DNA of 18,327 bases from Ochromonadaceae sp. CCMP2298 (taxonomy: Eukaryota > Sar > Synurophyceae > Ochromonadales > Ochromonadaceae): contig MU633970.1 of NCBI GenBank assembly GCA_026770595.1, positions 1-18,327 on the forward strand. The letters run 5' to 3'. The notes beneath the pieces are model-generated. The model did no database searches, was not told the origin of the DNA, and worked only from the letters and a program-made list of their open reading frames with translations. The first letter of the stretch is position 1. The number at the start of each line of letters is the position of its first letter. The position numbers were made by a program, and so were the translations under genes. Positions 7,561 to 17,700 of this stretch are shown piece by piece.

Positions 7561-10345
7561 ATGGCGAAGTTCTGGCGACCGCAGGGGGCTGACCCAGACA
7601 AGGGCGCGATGCGGGATGCTGGGGAGCCGCTGCTGTTCGGCGGCAGCAGGAACAGACACCTCTCGCTGCAGCAGCAGAGGCAAATGCTGCCCATCTTCCG
7701 CTACCGCGAGCAGATCCTCTACGCGCTGGAGAAGTACAGCACGCTTGTGCTGGTGGGAGGTGAGTGCTCTTGCCTCTGTGCCGATGCGCCTCCCACACTA
7801 CTGCTCCTCTCCCCTCCTGAACTCACCCCAACCCCCTTCCTCGTTTCTTGCTCTTTCATCTTTGGTGCGCACTCTCCATCATCTTATGCGAATGAAATCA
7901 CGCACACCGCACACCGCACACTTAACCCCCAACCCCCCCCCCGTCACAAACACCAACAAACACACCAACAACTCAACACACGCACATACACCAACACACC
8001 AACAAACACACAAACGCACACAGAGACCGGCTGCGGCAAATCCACCCAGCTGCCCCTGTACCTGCACGAGGCAGGCTGGTGCGCAGAGGGCAGGCGAGTG
8101 GTATGCACACAGCCCCGGCGCGTAGCAGCGTCCTCAGTTGCCACCCGCGTAGCTCAAGAGTTCGGCTGCGCTCTAGGGGACGCTGTCGGCTACGGGGTGC
8201 GCTTCGACTTCCAGTGTGGGCCGAATACTGTACTGCGCTACTACACGGACGGAGTGCTGCTGCGGGAGACGCTGAACGACCCCTTGTTGAGCAAGTACTC
8301 AGTCGTGATCGTGGACGAGGCACACGTGCGCACCCTCAATTCCGACATCCTGCTCGGACTTTTGAAGAAAATCCGCCGGAAAAGGCCCGATTTACGCATC
8401 GTCGTGACCTCCGCCACTCTGGATGCGATGCTTTTGAAGAACTTTTTCGAGACAAATGATGGTGGGGGGGAGGACACGGCGGTGGTGCTGTCTGTGCAGG
8501 GGCGGCAGTACCCAGTAGACGTGCTGTACCTCTCCCAGCCTTGCAGGGACTACACCCTGTCTGCTGTGGAGACCGTGCTTGAGATACATAGAGCCGAGGA
8601 CTGGGGAGATGTGCTGGTCTTCCTACCGGGGGGGGAGGAGATTGACTCAGCGGTGCAGGCATTGCGCGACTCCTACCAAGGGGATACGATGTACTTCCTG
8701 CCCCTGTACAGCACCCTGCCCTACGCTCAGCAGCAGCTGGTGTTCGAGCCTACTCCCCCCAACAAGCGCAAGATCGTCCTCGCTACCAACATCGCCGAAG
8801 CGTCCATCACCATAGAGGGAGTTAAGGTGAGTACCTGTTACCTATTACCTATTAAACATACATATATATGTATGTTTAATAGGTAATATACTATCTATAT
8901 GTGTCAGTACGTATAATAACATCAGTATTCCCCCCTGCCCCTACCTCTACCTCCCTTTTATAACCCCCTCCTTACCCTCCCTCTCTCTCCATACCCCATA
9001 CAGTTCGTCGTGGACTGCGGCTTCGTGAAGCTGAACTTCTTCGACGTGAAATCGGGACTTGATGCCCTAGTCACCTGCCCTATCTCCAGGTAGACCCCTA
9101 ATCTATATACATATATAACCCTAATCCTAATTCTGTAAACGTGTATTCAACCCCAACCCTAATCCTGTAAATGTGTATTAAGCCCTAACTATGACTCTAA
9201 CTGGACAACTACAGGGCATCTGCGCAGCAGCGGGCGGGGCGGGCGGGGCGCACGCAGGAGGGCAAGTGCTTCCGACTGTGCACTGAGGAGTTCTACTCAG
9301 ACCAAACCCCAGCCACAAATGTGGCTTTAAATGAGGGAATGGGTGCCCTATCTGCCCAGCAGCAGCAGCAGCAGCAGCAGCTCGAGGGGATGCGCGATTT
9401 CACTCCCCCTGAGATGCAGCGACTGGACATAACCTCTGCGGTGCTGCAGCTGAAGGCCGTGGGCGTAACGGACGTGCTTCACTTCGACTTCCTCTCCCCC
9501 CCCTCCGTGGACGCGCTGCTCTTCGCTCTCGAGCTGCTTTACTCCCTAGGCGCTTTGGACGACAAGTGTTGTCTCACAGAGAGAGGCGCCGCGATGGCCG
9601 AGATGCCCCTAGACCCGCGCCTATCCTGCGTACTGTTGCGCAGCTTCGAGTTCGGCTGCTCAGAGGAGGCTCTGACCGTGGCGGCCATGTGCTCGGTGGA
9701 CTACCCATTCATCAACGTGCGCGCCAGGGGGGCCACGGAGGCCAAGCTGAAGGTGGGACTATAAAAGACAACCCAAACTCACGTAAACCGCCCTAAAACC
9801 CAGATCCACTTACAAACCCAACCCCCCTCTTCCTGTGTCTCACCCCGCAGGTGCAGAGCGACGTGGAGTCCTTTGCAGTGCCCGAGAGCGACCACCTCAC
9901 CCTGCTAAGCGTCTTCAGCGCCTTCCAGCAGGCAGAGCAGGGGGGCGCGCAGAGCTGGTGCGACGCCCACTCTCTGCAGTGGCGGGTGCTGCAGCGCGCC
10001 TCGGAAGTGCGGAAGAACCTGCTCTCCGTGCTGAAGCGCTCCGCCCCCGGGCAGACGCTGGCCTCCTGCGGACACGACGACAAAGCCCTCCGCCGCTGTC
10101 TGTGCACGGGCTATTTCTCCCACGCCGCGCGGCTGCACGTCGACGGTCTGTACCGCACTCTGCGGGGGGGCGTGGCCGTCTGTGCGCACCCCTCCTCAGT
10201 GGTCAGCAGGTTCGGTGCGCCGCCCGAGTGGGTGCTGTACAACGAGGTGCACCTGGCGAGGACCACGCAGCTGCGGGAGGTGACGCGCATCGACCCCAGG
10301 TGGCTGGCGGAGCTGGCGCCGCACTACTACACGCTGAAGCTGTAG
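7561..10345 (+). CDS. DHX35: DHX35-type DEAH-box RNA helicase, five exons
   Basis: Exons 7561-7759, 8024-8826, 9004-9089, 9215-9752 and 9851-10345 join in frame to 706 aa; human DHX35 is about 700 aa. DHX35-specific N-terminal features are KFWRP (residues 3-7) and LSLQQQRQMLPIF. Helicase motifs in order: I GETGCGKST (66-74), Ia TQPRR (95-99), TDG (141-143), II DEAH (164-167), III SAT (196-198), IV FLPGGEEI (266-273), V TNIAEASITI (321-330), VI QRAGRAGR (368-375). Winged-helix, ratchet and OB-fold regions follow, ending LAPHYYTLKL as in DHX35. In animals DHX35 is a nuclear ATP-dependent helicase of late spliceosomes. Oddities are Val after DEAH where family members have Glu, and a roughly 30-residue insert with eight Gln before TPPEMQRLD. 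Met at 7561 is chosen because KFWRP follows directly; an out-of-frame ATG at 7463 opens an overlapping upstream ORF. Confidence 0.95.
7890..8023 (+). repeat. CA-rich simple sequence, DHX35 intron 1
   Basis: The 3' half of intron 1 (7760-8023) consists of cacaccgcacacc, a poly-C run and interrupted (CA)n/(CAA)n, such as caccaacaaacacaccaaca, ending at the acceptor cacacag. The intron is free of stops in the coding frame, so unspliced RNA would remain open there. Confidence 0.85.
8843..8888. repeat. 46-bp perfect palindrome in DHX35 intron 2
   Basis: The sequence from tattacctattaaacatac to gtatgtttaataggtaata is a perfect, spacer-free palindrome with 23-bp arms centred between 8865 and 8866. 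It begins 16 nt after the intron 2 donor (8827), so the pre-mRNA could fold into a strong hairpin beside the 5' splice site. A partial direct repeat (ttacctatt) precedes the left arm. Confidence 0.95.
9090..9214 (+). repeat. DHX35 intron 3 with CCCTAA-type repeats
   Basis: This short intron contains roughly two 33-bp units, ccctaatcctaattctgtaa then cgtgtattcaa, and ccctaatcctgtaaatgtgt then attaa. The combination of CCCTAA, TGTAAA and GTGTATT is close to the intronic repeats of the other genes in this window and has the same sense-strand orientation. Confidence 0.75.
9357..9380 (+). repeat. (CAG)8 coding polyglutamine tract
   Basis: Eight uninterrupted CAG codons lie in DHX35 exon 4, within the insert between FYSDQTPATN and TPPEMQRLD. 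Human DHX35 has no such tract at this point. Its length may vary between isolates. Confidence 0.95.
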
Positions 10346-10739
10346 CCTTGGTTATTAGCCTTGGTTAGGGTTATTCTGCTTCTGCTGCTGCTCGAGTATT
10401 CTGCCACTCTAACAAGCCGGCACCAACGGAGGCGCCGCTGTGAAAGGGGCAGTCAGAGCAGCGACAGAGCCCTGCCCATAGACCCGTTCAAACTGTAACT
10501 GTATGTAACATATTTTAAATAATACATAACACGTATTGGCGCATAGAATGTACTACAGTACCGTGACAGTCGTGGGGTAAATACTAGGAAATTCATCCAC
10601 ATCCAAGAAAAATGTGTTCCAATTTACAACGGAGATATTAGTCTGGTGCTGTTTAGTCAGGAGGTGTTATTCTGTGGCCGGTAGAGTGGGACCAATTCCC
10701 AGCTTCCCCCTGGGAATGAGGGACTGACTCGAGCCAAAG
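10346..10739. other. DHX35 downstream intergenic region, no gene seen
   Basis: No coding potential is seen. A short direct repeat, tagccttggtta, follows the DHX35 stop twice (~10344 and ~10356). A perfect 8-bp inverted repeat with a 7-nt loop lies at 10695-10717 (attcccag, cttcccc, ctgggaat), just outside the foldback element. The DHX35 polyadenylation site should be here, but I cannot identify it. Confidence 0.55.
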
Positions 10740-11117
10740 GGGGCAAATAAAGTCGCAAACTTTTTGACAGTGGGAAACGGCACAATTAGCGCCAACCTGA
10801 ATTCCAGTTATTGATCACTATAATGAATCAACGTTTACGCATTTATAATAATGTTTTAGTACTGTAATACAGGTATTGTACATTGATGAGTAACGTCATT
10901 TTGGACAAAATACACGTTGTAAACAATTCGCATAATAAAATATTTCGAATTGATGTGCAATATTTGTATTACAGTGCTAAAACATTGTTATAAATTCGTA
11001 TTACTATGATGCAGATGTCATATTGATCAATAACTGGAATTCAGGTTGGCGCTAATTGGTCCATTTCCCACTGTCAAAATGTTTGCGACTTTTTTTTTTT
11101 ATGCGACTTTTTGCCCC
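10740..11117. mobile_element. Foldback (long inverted-repeat) element, ~378 bp
   Basis: The region pairs with itself over nearly its whole length, with outer ends ggggcaa (10740) and ttgcccc (11117). The best block is a 35-bp perfect inverted repeat, 10783-10817 against 11024-11058 (core gcgccaacctgaattccagt). Similarity continues inward in degenerate form (ttttagtactgtaatac against gtattacagtgctaaaa). The right arm has an extra gcgac/poly-T segment. No ORF resembling a transposase is present and I see no clear target-site duplication. It is probably a non-autonomous MITE or foldback remnant. It supplies most of the sequence upstream of PRKRIP1. Confidence 0.75.
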
Positions 11118-11258
11118 ATCTGGAAATCCATTCGTCACACGAATCAAAGCTGGTGCAGACAGACCGTTGACTTCCAGCTGAGAGCTGGTGCAGATTCCGG
11201 GTTCCAAGAGCTGCTTCGTTCCTTCTCCGCACTTTTTCTCCTACGCCTAGTGTCTGCC

Positions 11259-11651
11259 ATGCCGAAGTCCTCGTTCCAAGCCTTTTCGGATATCACCACC
11301 AAGGTTGTTGGGGGATACGTGGAGAACAAAGGCGATGGTGGTGGCAAGGTGGCAACGGAAAAGGTGGAGAACGTGATGGGGTCGGTTGCTGGGGCTGGGT
11401 CTGGAGAGTTCCACATGTACTTGAACTCCAGGAATAGAGAGAAGGCTCGGCTGGATGGCTTAGACCAAAAGTTGAAGGATGACGAGGAGGCCAGATTATT
11501 CCAGGAGAAAGTTGCTTCTAACAAACTCAAGGACGACACCACAACCAAGAGGAACGCGTTGAAGAGGTCGAGGCAGAAAGCGAAGAAGGAGGAGTACAAG
11601 AAAAAGGCGAGGACAGAGGAGGAACCCACGAACGACGAGGCAGACACGTGA
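11259..11651 (+). CDS. PRKRIP1: PRKRIP1 family protein (DUF1168), spliceosome-associated
   Basis: This is an intronless 130-aa protein. Residues 39-54 (NVMGSVAGAGSGEFHMY) match the signature of PRKRIP1 (human: VMGSSAGAGSGEFHVY). A long charged helix follows (REKARLDGLDQ to NKLKDDTTTKRNALKRSRQK) and then a Lys-rich then acidic tail, the same order as the human protein. Human PRKRIP1 is a nuclear protein found in catalytic-stage spliceosomes, where its long helix contacts other factors; that role is inherited here by homology. It is shorter than the human protein (about 180 aa), mainly at the N-terminus. The frame is open upstream to an ATG at 11046, but those 71 codons derive from the foldback arm and are not conserved, so MPKSS is preferred. 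Its stop is 93 bp from the convergent ARF-GEF stop, so the 3' UTRs probably abut or overlap. Confidence 0.92.
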   Translation: MPKSSFQAFSDITTKVVGGYVENKGDGGGKVATEKVENVMGSVAGAGSGEFHMYLNSRNREKARLDGLDQKLKDDEEARLFQEKVASNKLKDDTTTKRNALKRSRQKAKKEEYKKKARTEEEPTNDEADT

Positions 11652-11744
11652 TGATGCAGATGTCGATCGATCTCTCGGTCTGTGTAATGTGTTCCATTGT
11701 AAATGCACAAAATAGTAATACTAAACAGTTTCTTAGAATACAAC

Positions 11745-14700
11745 TCAGTTCATCAGCAGGAAGGTGACGAAGCTTTGGAAAATCTGACGCACACAGCTGC
11801 GCACTTCGATGTCATCGCAGATGATCACGCGCGTCAACAACGGCACAACCCAAGACTTGTTTGTCTGGAACTGCTCGTGGGTCAGATCCAGCATGCCCTC
11901 CAGCACAATGAGGGCGGGGCTCTTATAAGCCGCGTGCCGCAGCTGGTGCAGCTCGGCCCCACCAGCCAAGCCTGCAGGCGCCTCGCCCGACGAAACAGTG
12001 TCATCATCATCCTCCTCCTCCTCCTCCTCCTCGCCCTTCGCTATGGATTTCTTGATGATGGACTCGGAGTGCGTCACGTAGCGAGTCAGCACCAGGGAAC
12101 TCAGCCTATGAACAGAGACAAGATGTTAGTACCAGTTGATACCAGTTAATACTATGCGAATGAATCAAGCTCTTACCTCTCCACCCACGGTTCGGCGAAT
12201 GCTACCGAGGCGCTTCCGTGCACCCCTGTGCCTGACTGCGGAGTAGAGTGCTTGTCGTGGCAGTAGAGGCGGAACACTGTGAACAGCAGCTGCTCCAGCG
12301 ACTGCACCTCTTGGTCCAGCAGGTGAGGCACCTCCGCGCTGTCCTTCGTCATGAACCCGCGCTGCTGTAACTGCAGCTGCAGCGAGTTGCTTTCATTGAA
12401 GCAGTATGCGTGCCAGTGAACAGCCTCCAGCGAATAAAGCAACCTTTCGTAGTTGCCGATAGTCCAGTGGTAGGCCGGGGAGACCAGCAGCTCCTTAGTC
12501 AATTGCACCAGATCCAGCGTGACGACCATCGAAGTCATTGCTGATGATGCGATCTGGGACCAGGGCAGGTCGTGCAGCCTATCCTCTGCGGCGTCCTGTT
12601 CCACGTCTCGCACTTGGGGGAACGAGACTGAAGCGTAGAGCGAGCCCCAGGGTAGGGCGATGTGACTGCGCGAGCCGCTCTCTGAAGGCTGAGGAATAAA
12701 AAAGAGAGTGAATAAAAATGGTGAGAAGTTTGGACGCAGTTGGGGCGTAGTTGGGGCGGGCCCTACCTCAGCCACGTGCCCCACTCCGAAAGGGGTGCGC
12801 ACGGTCTCGCCGACCAGCATGACCCGGTCAGCGTGGGCATCCTCGGACTCGTCAGGCAGTCCAAGTTTCAGCCTGCGGCGGCGAGTGAGCGGGCAGCGCT
12901 GCAGCAATGCCTGCACGTGTGCGGGGAGGTAGTCCTGCTGCATCACCACCCGGCCCGCACCCCCGAAGTCCAGGCACAGGCTGCTGGCCATGGTGTCTGC
13001 CACCCTCTCGCAGACCAGGTCGGCCTCCAACCGACTCGCCACGCCCACCTCGTCCGACGCCAGAGACAGCACGAGCGCCATCATGGCGGACACGCCCAGC
13101 CGCGCCAGGCTCTCCGTGTCTTGCATGATGCAGCCCTGCAGGGCAGCCAGCACCTCTGGGAAGAGACTGGCCTCGTTGGATCTGAACATCTTGAAGAGTT
13201 CCACGTAGAGCATCAGCACCTTGGAGCCCATCGTGCCTATCCAGCCTGCGTCCTCCGAGGCAGGGTTTTCTGTGGGCCAGGCGGACCGCACCTGCTGCGT
13301 GGAGTCCGTCTTGGCGGAGTCGATTATGGGGAACAGCACCCCCTTGAATATCACAGACATCGTCTGCGGGGAGAATATGTTCCCGTGCCTGCACAGCACG
13401 GACTGCAGGATCTCCAAAGCCTTGTTGCGCACCTTGAGGCGGTTGTCGGCCACGCTGGTGGACAGACCCAGCAGCAGCGGCCACCAGAGCGTGAACACGG
13501 CCGAGTCGTCTATGCTCTCTATCTTCGTGTTGGACTTCTCCCAAGAGATGCCCATCGCGTCCGAGGAGGGGTTTTGCACGTGTATGGTGGGGTCGATCAG
13601 GCCTGCAGAGAGGTGGTCGGAGCAGGTCGAGAGGTGGTCCAGAGCGCGCAGGGCGAGGTTTGTGTGCTGGCTGGAGGCGAAGCACACGAGACAGTTCATC
13701 AGCTCAACGAAGTCGAAGATCAGCAGGTGGAACTGGGTGGTCATCAGCTGCTGGATGATCGAGAAGGCGTTGGAGGCGATGTTGGGCAGGGTCTTGGCTG
13801 CTGCGGTGGAGAATATTGTGAATATAGACCGCCAGCCGGAGTGGATATTGCCCGCGCAGGAGCGGATCATCACCTCTATGCAGTTGAGCACCAGCTCCAT
13901 CGTGTCCTGCGAGTCCGTGGAGGCCATTATCTTCTCGAAGGGGTTCAGGAACACTCTCTGGAAGTTGAAGTTGGACAGCTCATCTTTCTGCAGGAACTTC
14001 ACCGACAGCTGCTTGAGAGAGTCGATGGCGTACATGGCCACGTTGTGGTTGTCGTGCAGACCCACCAGCGAGAAGTGCTTGGCCAGCAGGCTCCAGATGC
14101 TGGACCAGTCGAAGCGCGCCCGGATGGACATGTTCCCGTCCGCTACCTCCACCAGCTTCTGCAGACTGAACACTCTAGGTGCGGCGGAGTCCATGGCCGA
14201 GTCCTTGCCCCGCAGGCTGTTCATGGTAGAGCTGGTGGTCAATTCCAGCATGCTGACCTCGCACAGAGAGGCCACGAAGTGCTTCACAGAGGGGCCTGAC
14301 AGGTGCACCGAGTGGGCGAACAGGCGGTCCACCAGCACGCTGTCCACCACCCGCACCACCATCTCCGCGTTGGTCTCCTCCAGCTGGCGGTTCAGCTCGG
14401 CGCGGCTGGCTCCCAGGAACAGCTTCGTGAAGGGGTCCGTGACGGCAATGCCGCCACTGTGTCTCTTCCCGTCTGTGTCAGTGTCGCTGAAGAATATGTC
14501 GTCAGTGAGCGACCCACTGGCCAGCAACTGCAGTCTGGCGAGGCGGCTGACGCCCAGCAGTATCTGCAGCCAGCACTCCTCCAAGTAGTCCCCCTCGGAC
14601 AGGGCGATGTCCATGGTCAGCTTGATGCAGGCCACGTTCTTGGCCTTCATCTCCTTCACCGCGTCCAGAGTCGTGAACTTCAGCAGCGCGTTCACGAAGG

Positions 14701-17700
14701 TGTTGCGGGCGGTGGGCAGGTCCAGGCGGCAGGCAGACAGGATGCTGTGGCGGAAGCACTCCAGGCACAGACTCACCATCACGTCATCGTCGTACGTCTC
14801 CAGCAGCTGACTCAGCACGCCGATCATAGGGGGCCAGACTATCTCAAACATGGACCTCGCGTAGGCCTCGTCGGACTCGTTGCTCCTCACGAACACGGTG
14901 GAGGAGCGCTTGGCGCTGAGCTTGATCATGGCCTCGCCCGCGCGCACCATCTCCTTGCGCTCCACGTTGAAGGCGTCCTTCTTCATCTTCTCCGTAGTGG
15001 CTTGGAAAATGACAAAAGAGGCTGGCTCGTCCTTCTTGGCCTTGCGCGTCTCCTTGGCCTCTGAGGTGATCGAGATGGGCTGCGCTGCGATGCGGTCGTA
15101 GATCTCCATCAGCAGGTCCTCGGGCAGCTCTCCGTCCGCCGAGATGCCCTTGTTCTGCTTCAGGAACTGCTCCTTGGTCATGCGCTTGTCGTCGCGGATG
15201 GCGGGGTTGTGCAGGTTGGTTTGCAGCATGATGGTGCTGAAGGCGAGGATGAAGGCCATGTCAGCAGAGGCGAACACCTCTCTGTTCTGCAGGTAGTAGC
15301 GCTCTGCGAATTTCTCCATGATGCGGTCGATCTTCTGCGCCTCCCCTGCACAGAGTATGGATAGTGAGTATGTATATATGTTTAGTGTATGCATAGTTAT
15401 ATGTATAGTGTATGTACAGTTATATGTATAGTGTATGTACAGTTATGTGTAGGTACGTACCAGGCAGACGGAAGCCCGCCAGGAAGTATCTGATGGCGAG
15501 GTCGAAGGGCATGTCGGCGAAGTCCAGCACCTCCACGTACTCGTGCAGCACCTGATGTAGCGGGGATGGGGTTGGAGGTGGTTGTGGGGAGGGGTGGGGG
15601 TGTAATGGGTTCAAAATAAATATAGGTATAGGGGGTATAGGTAGGGCGGAGTTTCATATATATGTATATATAAGCACCTTCAAGCAGAAGCCGTCCATAT
15701 ATTCCCTCTCCCTGCCCAGGTACTCGCCCATGGCGGTCTTGTCGAGGCGGTCCTGGTACTGGTGGAAGAACTCCGCCACAGACCGGGCGTCCATCTGGAT
15801 GTGGCCTGCCTTGGCCAGAAACGCCAGTCCGGTCTTGGGGGACAGGTTGAACTTCAGTATGCCCGTCTCGAGCTCTTCGCTCAGCTTCTGCTTCTTGTCG
15901 TACACGTCCACGATATTGTTGGGCGAGGGGCCGGCGTCCTTTAAGCCCTCGTCTTCGGCGGGTGCTTCTTCAGGAGATACGGAGTCAGGCTGACCGGGCA
16001 AGGAAGCCTCGTCGACTATGGCACTGTCCCCATTCCCCTCTCGCATCCCAGCAGAGACCTCCAGGGACTGCAGGATGGAGCCTAGGCACTCCAGGCCCAG
16101 TGTGCGCGTGTGGTGGTCCTCAGAGAGGGCCTTCTTGTTCGTGTTGGACATGAAGTCGCGACTCGCAGTGGACAGCAAAGAGGGGTTCTATGGGAGATGG
16201 GGGGGACAAAGAGTCAGATGGTAAAGAGTCAGATGCCATTAATTGCTTGTTGATTGCTACGTACCTTCGCTATTTTTGCGAGCCCATTCACGATGCGCGA
16301 GAAGAGGTTGATGGCGTCCAGGTCGCAGTCGTAGTTCATAAACAACTCGACCAGACTCTTGGGGTCCTTGCATATGCTCTGGAACACCTGCAGAACCCTG
16401 TGCTTGTGCTCGTAGGTGGAGTTCTCGCTCTCCAGCATGCGCAGGAATATGTTGGACACGAAGACCTCCACCTCGTGCTTCAGGTGGTCCTTGAACTGCT
16501 GCATCAGCACGAGGAAGATCTGCAGGGACAGGCCGGCCACCTGGGCTACGTGTGAGGTGCAGTTGCTGAGCAGCGAGACGCACAGGTAGGTGCGCACTGC
16601 GTACACGAACTTCTCCTCGTTGCGGAACACCGGCCCAGTGTTGTTCAGTATGTGCAGAATGAGCTCCAGAGATAGCACCCTGAAAGGAATGAGATGGGTT
16701 AATTTTCGGGGGGTGGATGGCACATCGAGACGACTTACTTGTTCTGCAGAGGGATGGCATCGCTGTTGGAGTACTGTGTTTCCTCGCTCAGTCCCTTCAT
16801 GGACAGCTTGCAGAGGGCCCGGAAGAGCAGGTACGAGTCCTTGTGGTACACGGATGGAAACACCATGTTGCTTGCCGCTGTCGTGGGGGCGGGTTCGTCT
16901 TGTGTCTCCGTCTTGTCTGTCTCGCTGCTCGGGGTAGGGGAAAAAGAGGCCACTTCGACCGAGGCGCTCTTCCCAGCGTCGTTCGACAGAGGCGATAGAC
17001 CCGCGCTGGATGAAGTCGCAGAGTGCACCTCCATACGCTGGTTTGTGACGCTGATGATCTGCGTCAGCGCAGCCTTGGCCGTGGTCTTGTTGATAAGGTT
17101 CTTGCTGATCAGGTGGATGTGGAAGCACGCCCGCACAGAGAGCAGCAGGCTTGCCTCGTGCACCAAACAGTGCGTGGAGGTTATCGCAGTCAGAAGGGCT
17201 TTGATGACCTAAAGGGATTGAGTACGGTGTGGACCAGAAGGGGTAGAGTGAGGGATTGTGTTAAGGTGCGGTGCATCAAGTGAGGCTCAGCTGTGTCCTC
17301 GCTAAGCTCACCTGCAGTTGCACGCCGTCGTCCGTCTCGTCCGAGCAGTTGCTCACAGTCTCGATTATCAAGTCCGTGAGAGCCATCAACGGCACGGGCT
17401 TTGACTCGCCCTCTGTGTCTTGAGAGGCGTCCACGGGCCGCCGCGACGTTACGACCCTCTTGCCCTTGAGGAACCCGTGCTCTGATGGAAGAGAGGGGAT
17501 CGATGTAAGCAATACCGAAAACGATATCGATGGGAGGCACATGGGACTCACCGATGAGGAAGTGGATCGCATCCAGAGAAATCTCCATCAGACGGGGCTG
17601 GCGCGTCTGGCAAGCCATCTCCAGGGGCTCGAAGTACTGGTCTGCGTCGGTGCGAGATTCTTTGTCTGCCGCCTTATCCTTCTCGGTCAGAGTAGCTATG

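Noticed and set aside
7463-8125. Plus-strand ORF overlapping DHX35 exon 1 and intron 1
   Set aside because: Out of frame with the conserved KFWRP start and runs through the CA-rich intron; at most its ATG acts as an upstream start.
11046-11258. N-terminal extension of PRKRIP1 from an upstream ATG
   Set aside because: The added 71 codons derive largely from the foldback arm and a poly-T run and have no counterpart in the family.
12740-14299. Long plus-strand ORF (519 codons) opposite the ARF-GEF
   Set aside because: It lies antisense to an exon whose translation matches the BIG family throughout. Its translation is His/Gln/Val-Glu-rich with no domain, as expected of the mirror frame of GC-rich codons.
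13221-14588. Second long plus-strand ORF (455 codons) opposite the ARF-GEF
   Set aside because: Antisense to the same exon, overlapping the previous one in another frame, Ser-rich with no recognisable domain.
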